Origin: Adlercreutzia murintestinalis
GTDB lineage: Bacteria; Actinomycetota; Coriobacteriia; Coriobacteriales; Eggerthellaceae
Direction: 5' to 3'
NCBI RefSeq assembly: GCF_943192905.1
Contig: NZ_CALPCC010000021.1
Coordinates: 1 to 39,988 of the forward strand
Length of the DNA: 39,988 nt
Shown here: positions 1 through 8,475 of the stretch, piece by piece
Position numbering within the stretch: the first letter of the stretch is position 1
Layout: each line of letters opens with the position of its first letter
The notes under the pieces: model-generated
What the model was told of the DNA's origin: nothing
Database searches by the model: none
The model's input: only the letters and a program-made list of their open reading frames with translations
Translations under genes and position numbers: made by a program

Positions 1-530
1 TGGCGGGGGCGCGCGCTGCCGGCATGCGCGTCTTCCACGTGCGGCGAGAGTACGCCGCCGACGGGTCGGACATCGAGCCGGTGCGGCATGACCTGTGGCT
101 GACAGGTGGCCGTCCGCTGTGTCGCGAGGGAGATTTCCCCAACAGCCTGAATGCGCCCGTCGCCCTTCGGGAAAGGCCGGATGAACCGGTCGTGGTGAAG
201 CCTCGCTTCTCTGCGTTCTTCGGCACCAGCCTGCATGAGGCCTTGCAGGCCGACGGCGTGGAGACGCTGGTGCTCATCGGCACCACCACGCCGAACTGCA
301 TACGAACCACCTGCTACGATGCCCTGTCGTACAACTACAATGTCATTGTGGTCGAGGACGCCACGTCGTCGCGCACCCCGCAGGTGCAGCAGGCGAACAT
401 CGCCGACATGGCCTTCATTGGCGCTACGGTGGTGGACGCGCATGCGTTCGCGACCCTGGTGGCGGGCCCGAGCATGCCCGCGAGCCGGGCGGCAGGCCCG
501 AGTGTGGCTGCGAACCTGGTGACAGGCTGA
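1..530 (+). CDS. Isochorismatase-family cysteine hydrolase, 5' end outside window
   Basis: The reading frame is open from the first bases (first full codon at position 3) and encodes AGARAAG before the first in-window ATG at 24. The gene therefore starts upstream, and the N-terminal catalytic Asp (usual context VIDMQ) is not visible. Two other marks of the isochorismatase-like fold are: a Lys in VVKPR, and the nucleophilic Cys in the loop GTTTPNC, followed by the usual helix with TCYDA. The family hydrolyses amides, ureas or vinyl ethers such as nicotinamide, N-carbamoyl compounds or isochorismate; the substrate cannot be read here. The C-terminus is a short Ala/Pro/Gly-rich tail. The next gene starts 18 bases after the stop, so the two are probably co-transcribed. 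Family is confident; function is not. Confidence 0.85.
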   Translation, partial: AGARAAGMRVFHVRREYAADGSDIEPVRHDLWLTGGRPLCREGDFPNSLNAPVALRERPDEPVVVKPRFSAFFGTSLHEALQADGVETLVLIGTTTPNCIRTTCYDALSYNYNVIVVEDATSSRTPQVQQANIADMAFIGATVVDAHAFATLVAGPSMPASRAAGPSVAANLVTG

Positions 531-548
531 AGGAACAGGAGGCTTGCC

Positions 549-1679
549 ATGCGCAAGAAGGTGCTCATCGGAACGCTTTGCGTCGTCGGCGCGGTGCTAG
601 TGGCGCTCGTCGTTTATGCCATATACGTCATGCAGAGCTACTATCGGTTGGACGACAACCTGGAATTGCAGCCCATGCCGCCGGCGAACGAGGCCGCGAA
701 GCCTCTTCCGCAACTCGAGCTGACCGACGAGCTAACCCCGTTGACGGTGGTTGCTGCAAACCTGGGGTTCGGTGCCTACGGGCCCGACTTCGACTTCTTC
801 ATGGACGGCGGCAGCGGCTCGGTGGCACAGAGCGCCGACTATGTGCGTGCCAACATCCAGGGATCCGCCGAGGCGATCAAGGGGATCGAGCCCGACTTCG
901 TCCTGTTCCAGGAGGTCGACGTGAAGGGCACGCGCAGCTACGACGTGGACGAGTATGCCCTGCTGATCGATGCTTTCCCGAACGATACGTCGGTGTTCGC
1001 GCAGAACTACGACTCTCCCTACCTGGCATGGCCGCCCTATGCGCCGCATGGCGCCAACCGTGCTGGTCTGGTCACCTTTTCCGACCATGAGGTCGAAGAC
1101 GCGCTGCGTCGCAGCCTTCCCATCTCCGACAGCTTCAGCAAGCTGCTTGACCTCGACCGATGCTACTCGATCGTGCGCGTCCCCACGTCTGCCGGTATCG
1201 ATTTGGTGCTGTTCAATGTGCACCTGTCCGCCTACGGAGCCGACGCGCAGGTCATGCAGGCGCAGCGCGACATGCTGTACGCCGACATGCGGAAGGAGCG
1301 CGACGCGGGTAACTTCGTGGTCGCCGGCGGCGACTTCAACCATGACATGATCGGCGTGTCGAACGAGGTGTACGACAACACGACCGACACCGAGGCGAGT
1401 TGGGCGAAGCCGTTCGATTTTGCGGGCGTTCCGGAGGGCTTCACGGTGGCGTGCAAGGCGCAGCTTGATGCGGGCGAGTTCCACTCGGTGGCAACCTGCC
1501 GTGATGCCGGAAGGCCCTATGATGGCACCAACGACCGCTGGGTGATGGACGCGTTCATCTATTCCGACAACGTGCGATGTCTGGAGCAGCAGACGCTCGA
1601 CTTGAAATTTGCCTACTCGGACCACAATCCCGTCTACATGCGCTTCGCGCTGCCAAAGCCGACGCAGGAGACGTCGTAG
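549..1679 (+). CDS. Membrane-anchored endonuclease/exonuclease/phosphatase (EEP) family protein
   Basis: The 376-residue protein begins with a basic MRKK and one hydrophobic segment (about residues 4-28), so it is probably anchored with the enzyme domain outside the cytoplasm. EEP-fold signatures follow in the right order: FQEVD near 119-123 (metal-binding Glu), GGDFNHD near 260-266 (the GDFN signature) and SDHNPV near 357-362 (catalytic SDH). Relatives include exported nucleases and phosphodiesterases such as sphingomyelinases, and intracellular AP endonucleases. The N-terminal anchor argues against DNA repair. Start chosen at ATG 549, with AGGAGG just upstream. It lies 18 bases after the isochorismatase-family gene and 84 before glpK. 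Substrate unknown. Confidence 0.85.
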   Translation: MRKKVLIGTLCVVGAVLVALVVYAIYVMQSYYRLDDNLELQPMPPANEAAKPLPQLELTDELTPLTVVAANLGFGAYGPDFDFFMDGGSGSVAQSADYVRANIQGSAEAIKGIEPDFVLFQEVDVKGTRSYDVDEYALLIDAFPNDTSVFAQNYDSPYLAWPPYAPHGANRAGLVTFSDHEVEDALRRSLPISDSFSKLLDLDRCYSIVRVPTSAGIDLVLFNVHLSAYGADAQVMQAQRDMLYADMRKERDAGNFVVAGGDFNHDMIGVSNEVYDNTTDTEASWAKPFDFAGVPEGFTVACKAQLDAGEFHSVATCRDAGRPYDGTNDRWVMDAFIYSDNVRCLEQQTLDLKFAYSDHNPVYMRFALPKPTQETS

Positions 1680-1763
1680 GGTTGGAGCCGAGAGCGGGGC
1701 AAAGCGCTGGAGGCAACGTCGCGCCGGACGGCCCGGCGAAGAACATCGCAGGAGGTTCGCATC

Positions 1764-3299
1764 ATGGGGGATTGCAGTGCTGACAAGAGATTCATCATCG
1801 CGCTCGACCAGGGCACCACGTCGTCGCGTGCGATGCTGATCGACCGCGCGGGACACATCGTTGCGCGCATGCAACGCGAGTTCCCGCAAATATATCCGCA
1901 GCCGGGCTGGGTGGAGCATGACCCGGCCGACATCCTGTCGTCGCAGCTGGGCGTGCTGACTGAGCTTCTGCTGGCGAACAACGTCGACACGGCGCAAGTC
2001 GACTCGATCGGCATCACCAACCAGCGCGAGACCACGCTAGTGTGGGACCGCGCCACGGGCGAGCCGCTGTGCAACGCCATCGTGTGGCAGTGCCGACGCA
2101 CCGCGCCCATGGTCGAGCAGCTTTGCGGCGACCCGGAGGTAGCGCGCGCCATCACCGAGAAAACGGGGCTCGTGCCCGACCCGTACTTCTCCGCCAGCAA
2201 GATCGCGTGGATCTTAGATGCCGTTCCCGGCGCACGCGAACGTGCTGAGGCGGGCGAGCTTGCCTTCGGCACCGTGGACAGCTGGCTTGTTTGGAAGCTC
2301 ACGTACGGGGCGGTGCACGCCACGGATATGACGAACGCCAGCCGCACCATGCTCTACAACATCCACACATGCGAGTGGGACCCGTGGCTGCTCGATCTGT
2401 TCGGCATTCCGTCGTCGATGATGCCCGAGGTAAGGCCATCGGCGAGCCGTTTCGGCGTGACCGCCAACCCGGGTACGGTGCAGGGAATTCCCATCTGCGG
2501 AGTGGCTGGCGACCAACAAGCTGCGCTGTTCGGGCAGCGATGCTGGGAGCCGGGAGACGCGAAGAATACCTACGGAACCGGCTGCTTCCTTCTTATGAAT
2601 ACGGGTACGGAAGCATGCACGAGCGCGCACGGGCTCGTGACGACGATCGCGGCGACCGCGCCGGAAGTGAAAGAGGTGCACTACGCGCTTGAGGGCAGCG
2701 TGTTCATGGCGGGCGCGCTCATGCAGTGGCTGCGCGATGAGCTTGGCGTGCTCAACGACGTGGCCGACTCCAGCGACATCGCAGCCAGCGTGCCCGACAC
2801 CGAAGGCGTCTATATTGTTCCTGCGTTCACCGGTCTTGGGGCGCCGTGGTGGGATGCCGAGGCGCGCGGGGCGATCTATGGGTTGACGCGCGGGGCGACG
2901 CGTGCGCACATCGTGCGGGCCTCGCTTGAGGCGCTAGCATATCAGGCTTGCGACCTGCTGCGCGCTATGGAAGAGGATGCAGGTATCACCTTGCGCAGAA
3001 TTAACGTGGATGGCGGCGCGTCGGCCAACGAGTTTCTCATGCAGTTTCAATCAGATGTGCTCGGGTTGCCCGTTGTGCGCCCCGACGATGCGGAGGCAAC
3101 TGCGCTCGGTGCAGCCTATCTTGCTGGGTTGACCAGCGGCTTTTGGGGCAGCTGGGAAGAGGTGCGCAGCCTTGACCGCAGCGCCGAGACGTTTCAGCCG
3201 ACAGGTGACGATGCTTGGAGACAGCGCTTGCTTTCGGGGTGGCACGAGGCTGTCGGACGCACCCGCAGCTGCACGCGTGGCACTTCTTTGCTCTTTTGA
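1764..3299 (+). CDS. glpK: Glycerol kinase
   Basis: This FGGY-family kinase phosphorylates glycerol to sn-glycerol 3-phosphate using ATP in the cytoplasm. The phosphate-1 loop DQGTTSSR is at about residues 15-22, the substrate-side motif GVAGDQQAALFGQ near 246-258, TYGTGCF near 270, and the C-terminal adenosine-site glycine motif in VDGGASANEF. The 511-residue length matches the family. Start at ATG 1764 is set by AGGAGG about 8 bases upstream. No glpF, glpD or glpR lies next to it, so it appears to stand alone. The last dozen residues (after EAVGR, rich in Arg, Ser and Thr) look like a non-conserved tail. Confidence 0.96.
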   Translation: MGDCSADKRFIIALDQGTTSSRAMLIDRAGHIVARMQREFPQIYPQPGWVEHDPADILSSQLGVLTELLLANNVDTAQVDSIGITNQRETTLVWDRATGEPLCNAIVWQCRRTAPMVEQLCGDPEVARAITEKTGLVPDPYFSASKIAWILDAVPGARERAEAGELAFGTVDSWLVWKLTYGAVHATDMTNASRTMLYNIHTCEWDPWLLDLFGIPSSMMPEVRPSASRFGVTANPGTVQGIPICGVAGDQQAALFGQRCWEPGDAKNTYGTGCFLLMNTGTEACTSAHGLVTTIAATAPEVKEVHYALEGSVFMAGALMQWLRDELGVLNDVADSSDIAASVPDTEGVYIVPAFTGLGAPWWDAEARGAIYGLTRGATRAHIVRASLEALAYQACDLLRAMEEDAGITLRRINVDGGASANEFLMQFQSDVLGLPVVRPDDAEATALGAAYLAGLTSGFWGSWEEVRSLDRSAETFQPTGDDAWRQRLLSGWHEAVGRTRSCTRGTSLLF

Positions 3300-3352
3300 T
3301 ACACTGCGAAATGGCCAGTTCGGCCGAACTACATTTGGACAGGAGGGGAAGC

Positions 3353-3910
3353 ATGAAAGTAACGAAGCGTATTGCGGCACTGGCGGCAGCCGCGCTGATG
3401 GTAGCGTCTCTGGGGGTCTTCACGGGGTGCTCCGCAGATGCGGCCAACGAGGAAGTCATTCGCACTTCGATCGCCAGCGAGCTCGATCCGTACAAGAACC
3501 ACGACTCCAGCGTCATCAGCCAGATTCAGCAGCAGAACGCTGTTGCGCTCGCCACAGTGGGCATGGACGGGCAAGAGTACGCCAACGCGCTGCTCGATGG
3601 TTTTGACTACTCCATCGAAGATGTGACGGTGAACGGCAAGGAAGCTACGGCCACGATCGTCATGACGCAGAAGGATATTGACGAGACAGAGGCCGAAACC
3701 ATCATGGAGGAATTGGCTAATGACCCTGAGTTCATGGCGATGTCTCAGGATGAGCGCAAGACCGCGGTGAGCGACCGCATCTTCGAGTACATCGAGAGCG
3801 TTGAGGCTGCTCCGCAGGAGCCCGTGACGCTTGAGTTCGTGCTGAATGGCAACACGTGGGAGCCGACCGAGGCCTCCGCGACGAGGTTGCAGAGTCTCTT
3901 CACGTTCTAA
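3353..3910 (+). CDS. Secreted lipoprotein of unknown function
   Basis: The chosen start is ATG 3353, preceded by GGAGGGG; the frame stays open further upstream but lacks a ribosome site there. The 185-residue product has a basic n-region (MKVTKR), an Ala-rich hydrophobic core and a lipobox-like VFTGC ending near residue 24, so it is probably a lipid-anchored extracytoplasmic protein. The mature part is acidic and mixed helical, with a segment (VTVNGKEATATIVM) that reads like the beta-sheet of small NTF2/DUF4878-like lipoproteins; that resemblance is weak. A rho-independent terminator follows directly. Function not recognised. Confidence 0.8.
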   Translation: MKVTKRIAALAAAALMVASLGVFTGCSADAANEEVIRTSIASELDPYKNHDSSVISQIQQQNAVALATVGMDGQEYANALLDGFDYSIEDVTVNGKEATATIVMTQKDIDETEAETIMEELANDPEFMAMSQDERKTAVSDRIFEYIESVEAAPQEPVTLEFVLNGNTWEPTEASATRLQSLFTF

Positions 3911-3945
3911 CGCTCGCCTTCCGGCACTTCAACTTCATAGGTGAG

Positions 3946-3985
3946 GCCGTCCCTTGCGCGTGCGCGCGTCAGGGGCGGCTTTTTT
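3946..3985 (+). terminator. Intrinsic terminator after the lipoprotein gene
   Basis: A 9-base arm GCCGTCCCT (3946-3954) pairs with AGGGGCGGC (3971-3979) with one G-U pair, followed at once by six T (3980-3985). It sits 36 bases past the stop at 3910 and ends the + strand run before the convergent LuxR gene. Confidence 0.85.
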
Positions 3986-4002
3986 GTTGGTGGGTCGGAG
4001 CG

Positions 4003-4773
4003 CTAGATGTTGTAGATGAGCGAGTACAGCTGCATGCGGCTCTCCACGCCCGTCTTGGTATAGATGTTATGCAGATGCTTCTTGAGCGTCTTTGGTGAGA
4101 TGGACAGGTACTCGGCCACTTCCACATCGTTGGTGTTCGACAGCACACACCTGACGATCTCGCGCTCGCGGGCGGTGAGGTTGAACCGATCGAGGACGTC
4201 GGCGCGCTTCTGGATGATCTGCTGCTGTGATTCGCTCTCAACAAGTTGTCCGAGCTTCAACGCGATGTGCGGAGCGAGCACGTTGAGGATCTCGACGTCC
4301 CGATCGGAGAAGTCGCCCGCCGCCTCGGTGTTGAACAGGGACACGTTGCCGATGATGCTTCCTTCGTGCGAGAAGAACGACCGCAGCGCATAATGCAGCC
4401 CCTGCGGTTTGTAGATATCCCGGTACAGCGGGGTCTCGACCCTGAAATGTTCGGGAAGCAGATCTGAGTCGCGGAACGCGCGCGAATTATTGGGCTGTCC
4501 GAAGCCGCGCAGATACGGGTCCGTTCCGTAGCCGCCTTCGAGGAATTTATCCATATAATCGGCGTCGATGCCGATCACCTTGACCCGGTCGTAGCATGGC
4601 TCGCCGTCCTTTTGGCCGGTGGCGATGAACAGCGTGACTTGCGTGCAGGGGATGAACGAGAACAGTCGCTGGACGACCACTGCTTCCAGCTCGTCGAGGC
4701 CTTTGCAGGAGCATACGCAATAGATGATGTCGCATATCGACCGCCAGTCGCGCTCGAGCAAGGTCTGAGACAT
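4003..4773 (-). CDS. LuxR-type transcriptional regulator with N-terminal GAF-like domain
   Basis: The 256-residue protein has a GAF/PAS-like sensory region (about residues 20-180) and a C-terminal LuxR/GerE helix-turn-helix: LTAREREIV, then NTNDVEVAEYLSISPKTLKKHL, then IYTKTGVESRMQL. The longer frame begins at TTG 4791, but ATG 4773 has GGAGG 6 bases upstream and is the better start. It is divergent from the MFS transporter at 5153, separated by 380 bases that contain a 9-bp inverted repeat. Many Coriobacteriia carry such one-component LuxR genes beside the transporter or enzyme they control, so it probably senses a small molecule and regulates 5153-7331. Ligand unknown. Confidence 0.88.
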   Translation of the reverse strand: MSQTLLERDWRSICDIIYCVCSCKGLDELEAVVVQRLFSFIPCTQVTLFIATGQKDGEPCYDRVKVIGIDADYMDKFLEGGYGTDPYLRGFGQPNNSRAFRDSDLLPEHFRVETPLYRDIYKPQGLHYALRSFFSHEGSIIGNVSLFNTEAAGDFSDRDVEILNVLAPHIALKLGQLVESESQQQIIQKRADVLDRFNLTAREREIVRCVLSNTNDVEVAEYLSISPKTLKKHLHNIYTKTGVESRMQLYSLIYNI

Positions 4774-5012
4774 CGAAGCCTCCGTTCTCAAGGAATCACC
4801 CCTCTGACGGGGTTTGCCTCGACTTTATCATGCTGCCGTTCTTCGGCCAATACATCTTTGGTTGTAGCGGAGGCGATGCGCCTACATCGCGTGATATACA
4901 GCGGGTGCGAAACGTGCACCGGTGGCCGCTTCGAGCCATGAAGATACATCGGATAGCGCATTGAAGTGCGCAGGCGCGCTCCCATACCTTTCTCATAAGA
5001 CCTTCGGGACTG

Positions 5013-5039
5013 CGTTCGCGAACTCCGGAATCGCGAACG
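5013..5039. promoter_or_regulatory. 9-bp perfect inverted repeat in the luxR/MFS divergent region
   Basis: CGTTCGCGA (5013-5021) and TCGCGAACG (5031-5039) are perfect reverse complements with a 9-base spacer. A further GTTCGCG half occurs at about 5047-5053. The site is about 115 bases upstream of the MFS start and in the only space shared with the LuxR regulator, so it is a candidate operator. In the other 4774-5152 sequence I see two short hairpins (4798-4813 and 4873-4890) and no clear -35/-10 pair. Confidence 0.5.
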
Positions 5040-5152
5040 TGCGGCGGTTCGCGCTCTGTCAGGCGCGCTCGCCAAGCGTCCTTCGCCCTTGCCCTTCCTG
5101 GGAGGTGAGAAGGCGGCAGAGGTCGTCCATACCCGAGAGAGAGGAGCTCTCC

Positions 5153-6388
5153 ATGAAGCATAGAGGGCTGATGTTCTTCATCATGTACTGCGCCTCGATG
5201 TGCGTTTCGCTGAGTCAATTCAAGATCATCCCGTTGCTGGGGCAGATCAGCGAGATGCTCGGCATCACGTACGCCGAGACCTCATGGCTCATGTCCGTGT
5301 TCACCGTTGCAGGCATCATTCTGGCGATTCCTGCTGGCGGTCTGGTGGCCAAGTATGGTCCGAAGAAAGTGATCCTAGTCGTCATGATCGCCATGATCTG
5401 CGGCAACGTGATGGGCGCGCTGTGCATCGGCAGCTACCCGCTGCTGCTGATCAGCCGCATCATCGAAGGCTGCGCGTTCGCCTTCGTCTGCGTGGCGGGC
5501 ATCGTGTTCATCAACATGTGGTTTCCTGACAAGAACACGGGTTTGTTCGTCGGCATCTTCATGACGTTCGCGTCCATCGCGTCAGTGATCGCGCTGAACA
5601 CGGCGCTGCCGCTAACCATGAGCTTGGGGCTCACGAGCGCTTGGTGGGTCGTGGCTGCCCTGTCGGTCGTCTTCACCCTTCTGTTCGTGGCCATCGTGAA
5701 AGAACCCCCGGCTCCCGAAGGTGCAGGCGGGTCCGCCCCGAAGGCATCCATCCTACCCGTGCTCTCCAACGGGCGCGTCATCTGCATGGGCGTTGTTGCC
5801 TTCGTCGTCGGCTTCGTGCTGTACTTCTTCATCAACAACTACCCGGCTGTATTCGGCAACGTATACCTGCTCGAGCCTACGACCGCTAACTTCTACGGCA
5901 GCTTGAACGGCATGTTCGGCATCCCGTTCTGCATCATCGGCGGCTTCATCGTGGACCGGCTCGGGCTCAAGGGAACGCCGGTGCTCATGCTCGCGTCCAC
6001 CGTGCTGCTGGCGCTCGCGTGCTTCATCACCACGTCGCTCGACCCGAGCATCTTCATCCTGCACACGTTGCTGACGGCGGCCTTCCCCGGCCTGCTGCTC
6101 ACCTGTTACAACTACATCGTTCCCTTCTGCGTGGGCAACCCGATCCAGATCGGTTACGGCATCGGCTTCATCAATGTGTTCTACAACATCGGTATCTTCG
6201 TTGGCAGCCCCGCCGTGCTATACGCCGTGGAGATGGGCGGAGGCTGGCCTATCGCTTCGATCGTGCTCGGCAGCGTGTCGCTCGTCGGTGCGGTGGCGGT
6301 CCTCGCCTACATGGCGCTCTCGCGCAAGGCGCCGCTTCCCGAGCCGCCGGGAGCCCCTGAGGGCAATGCTCTCATCCAACAATCCTAG
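5153..6388 (+). CDS. Major facilitator superfamily transporter
   Basis: The 411-residue protein has about twelve hydrophobic segments in two six-helix halves, separated by a short polar loop (EPPAPEGAGGSAPKAS near residue 185). The loop between helices 2 and 3 carries GGLVAKYGPKKV, a form of MFS motif A. Overall layout resembles the CynX/NimT group of organic-anion or small-molecule carriers. The frame is open well upstream, but ATG 5153 with GAGAGGAGCT just ahead begins directly at the first helix. The nitrilase-family gene starts 25 bases after its stop, so transporter and enzyme form an operon, probably controlled by the divergent LuxR protein. Cargo may be the nitrile or amide substrate of that enzyme, or its product; this is inference. 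Confidence 0.9.
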   Translation: MKHRGLMFFIMYCASMCVSLSQFKIIPLLGQISEMLGITYAETSWLMSVFTVAGIILAIPAGGLVAKYGPKKVILVVMIAMICGNVMGALCIGSYPLLLISRIIEGCAFAFVCVAGIVFINMWFPDKNTGLFVGIFMTFASIASVIALNTALPLTMSLGLTSAWWVVAALSVVFTLLFVAIVKEPPAPEGAGGSAPKASILPVLSNGRVICMGVVAFVVGFVLYFFINNYPAVFGNVYLLEPTTANFYGSLNGMFGIPFCIIGGFIVDRLGLKGTPVLMLASTVLLALACFITTSLDPSIFILHTLLTAAFPGLLLTCYNYIVPFCVGNPIQIGYGIGFINVFYNIGIFVGSPAVLYAVEMGGGWPIASIVLGSVSLVGAVAVLAYMALSRKAPLPEPPGAPEGNALIQQS

Positions 6389-6413
6389 ACAACCTCATCG
6401 TAAGGAGAGAATC

Positions 6414-7331
6414 GTGGCAACAGTGAAAATGGCGACGGTCTGCATGCCGTCAGACCCGCGTGACAAGTCGGTCAATCTGAGCAAGATGGTTTCCTTCGTG
6501 GAGCAAGCAGCCGAGCGGGGCGTCGATCTGCTCGTCTTTCCCGAGGAAGCGCTGAACGGGGTCGGCACTGTCAGCATGCAGCAGTACAACGGCGAGGACA
6601 AGGAATACACCATCAAGGCTGCCGAGCTTGTTCCGGAAGGCGATTCTGTGCAGACGTTCGTGAAACTGGCGAAGAAGCACGACATGTACATCGTGTGGTC
6701 CATGGCTGAGCGCGATTCCGACCGCTTCGACGCCACGTACAACACGGCTGTGCTGGTCGGGCCTGAGGGTTACATTGGCAAGTATCGCAAAGTGCATCTG
6801 CCGCTGTGCGAGCGCCTCATCCATTACCCGGGCCTTGGCGATTACCCCGTTTTCGACACGCGCATCGGCAAGATCGGTCTTGAGATCTGCTTCGACAAGT
6901 GTTTCCCCGAGGTGGCGCGCTCGCTTGCGCTCAAAGGCGCCCAGATCATCGTGAACCCCATCTGCTGGCCGAACGTGTCCGGCACGCTTGACGACCCAGA
7001 CCACAAGGTGCATCTCATCATGGGTCAGGCCCGCGCGCTGGATAACATGGTGTTCTTCATCGACGCCAACCAGTGCGGCCCCTTCATGGAGGGCCACAGC
7101 CAGATTATCGGTCCGAATCCGGGGCAGATCCTGGCAACCACCGGGTTCGATGAGGGTATGGCGGTTGCTGAGGCGGACATCGAGCAGGAGATCATCAACG
7201 CGCGCGTGCACTCCATGGGCGGTTCCGATCTGCTGAAGGACCGCAAGCCCGGCACCTATGGCGAGGTCGTGAAGCCCAACCCGTTCAATCCCATCCACGG
7301 TGGCAGGATCGTGGAGGGTTCTGCGGTGTAA
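6414..7331 (+). CDS. Carbon-nitrogen hydrolase (nitrilase superfamily)
   Basis: The 305-residue enzyme has the complete Glu-Lys-Cys triad of the superfamily: Glu44 in FPEEALNG, Lys126 in KYRKVHLP and Cys159 in EICFDKCFPE. Members hydrolyse nitriles, aliphatic amides or N-carbamoyl compounds in the cytoplasm. GTG 6414 is chosen because AAGGAGAG lies 8 bases ahead and the first beta strand (VKMATVCMP) begins right after it; the next ATG is at 6429. Co-transcribed with the MFS transporter. GLEICFDKCFPE fits amidase or N-carbamoyl hydrolase branches at least as well as true nitrilases, so the substrate is left open. Confidence 0.92.
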   Translation: MATVKMATVCMPSDPRDKSVNLSKMVSFVEQAAERGVDLLVFPEEALNGVGTVSMQQYNGEDKEYTIKAAELVPEGDSVQTFVKLAKKHDMYIVWSMAERDSDRFDATYNTAVLVGPEGYIGKYRKVHLPLCERLIHYPGLGDYPVFDTRIGKIGLEICFDKCFPEVARSLALKGAQIIVNPICWPNVSGTLDDPDHKVHLIMGQARALDNMVFFIDANQCGPFMEGHSQIIGPNPGQILATTGFDEGMAVAEADIEQEIINARVHSMGGSDLLKDRKPGTYGEVVKPNPFNPIHGGRIVEGSAV

Positions 7332-7385
7332 GGGAGGCGTAAGACCTGCCAAATTCGCGCAGCGAGCACGTACTGCATTTCCGAT

Positions 7386-7419
7386 GCGCCCTTCCGGTAC
7401 CCCCTAGACGGAAGGGCGC
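7386..7419. terminator. 11-bp perfect hairpin, probable transcription end
   Basis: GCGCCCTTCCG (7386-7396) and CGGAAGGGCGC (7409-7419) pair perfectly around a 12-base loop. It lies 55 bases past the nitrilase-family stop and 78 before the EamA gene. There is no T-run on either side, so it may be a weak or factor-dependent terminator, an mRNA-end stabiliser or an operator. Confidence 0.5.
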
Positions 7420-7496
7420 CATCACGTGTTCTTGCGCTCGCTCAAGGTGGGCGCGGGCGCCCCTTCTAGGGTCATGACGATTACACACGAGGTTAG

Positions 7497-8432
7497 ATGA
7501 TGAGCAGAGAAATGAAGGCTGGCGGCAAACTGGTCGCCTCCATTGCCGCGCTAGTTGCTGGACTTGCCTACGGTTTGGGTGGCACGTTCAACAAGATGGT
7601 TGCCACGACTGGGTTCGCCGTGGGGCACATCGCCATCGAGCAGTTCCTGATCGCTAGCATCATACTGGCGGTGGTCACGCTGGTTGCCTACCGACGCGTA
7701 CCTGCGCTGGACGTGTGCCTGCGCCTGATGGGTACGGGTGCCTTTCTTGGCGCGACGACGCTGTTCTTGTATTACGCGATAGCGGAGCTATCCGTCGGGC
7801 AGGCCGTGGCCATTCAGTTCCAGTACGTCTGGATCACGCTGGCCATCCAGTGCGTGGTGGAGCGGAAGCGGCCGAACGGATGGGTGGTGCTGTGCGCCCT
7901 CGTCATTATCGTGGGGTCGCTCATGGGTAGCGGGCTTGCCGACGAGATCGTGGCGGGCGGCCTGAACAACGTGAGCGTGACTGGACTTCTGCTCGCTGCC
8001 GCGTGCTCGGTGTCATATTCGTGCTTCCTGTATCTTAACAGTAAGATCGCGGTGGAAGAGCCACCGCTGATGCGCACGCTCTTCTTGGCGCTCGGCGGTG
8101 CTGTGGTCGCATCCATCGCTGCCCCAGATTTCTACACGGGCGCCTGTGACGTTGTAGCACTCATCCCTGGCGGCATGCTCATGGCCTTGGTCGCTGTGGT
8201 GCTGCCCTGCGTCTGCCTGGGACTTGCGTCGCGGACGCTGCCAGGCGGCCTTGTTGCCGTGCTGACGGCTGACGAGCTGCCGGGTGCGGTGTTCTCCGGC
8301 TGGTTGCTTTTGGGCGAGGCCATCACGCCGCTGATCATCGTGGGCGTGGTGCTGATATGTGCTGGCATCGTGGTGTCAGAGGCGAAAGGCAAGCTCGTGA
8401 GCGCACGAGAGGCAGTGGACGGGTCGAATTAG
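7497..8432 (+). CDS. EamA/DMT-family transporter
   Basis: The 311-residue protein has about ten hydrophobic helices arranged as two EamA repeats (roughly residues 12-145 and 160-300). Typical features are GLAYGLGGTFNK in helix 1, LFLYYAIAELSVGQAVAIQF in helices 3-4, and a Pro/Gly-rich end of repeat two (ADELPGAVFSGWLLLGE). The family exports metabolites or amino acids, or serves as nucleotide-sugar or drug carriers. Two ATGs are adjacent (7497 and 7500) after a modest ACGAGGTTAG ribosome site; the first is given. It follows the 7386-7419 hairpin, so it may have its own promoter. Confidence 0.88.
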   Translation: MMSREMKAGGKLVASIAALVAGLAYGLGGTFNKMVATTGFAVGHIAIEQFLIASIILAVVTLVAYRRVPALDVCLRLMGTGAFLGATTLFLYYAIAELSVGQAVAIQFQYVWITLAIQCVVERKRPNGWVVLCALVIIVGSLMGSGLADEIVAGGLNNVSVTGLLLAAACSVSYSCFLYLNSKIAVEEPPLMRTLFLALGGAVVASIAAPDFYTGACDVVALIPGGMLMALVAVVLPCVCLGLASRTLPGGLVAVLTADELPGAVFSGWLLLGEAITPLIIVGVVLICAGIVVSEAKGKLVSAREAVDGSN

Positions 8433-8475
8433 GGGCGGTAGGAGAACACGGTCTTACGCTCAGCGCTTCCGTCGC

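Noticed and set aside
1680-1763. Riboswitch or leader ahead of glpK
   Set aside because: Only 84 bases with no recognisable fold.
732-1997. Long minus-strand frame across the EEP and glpK genes
   Set aside because: No family motif, Arg/His-rich shadow composition, and both + strand genes are secure. Similar long antisense frames at 18566-20068, 25180-26709, 33417-35285 and 30948-32327 were dropped for the same reason.
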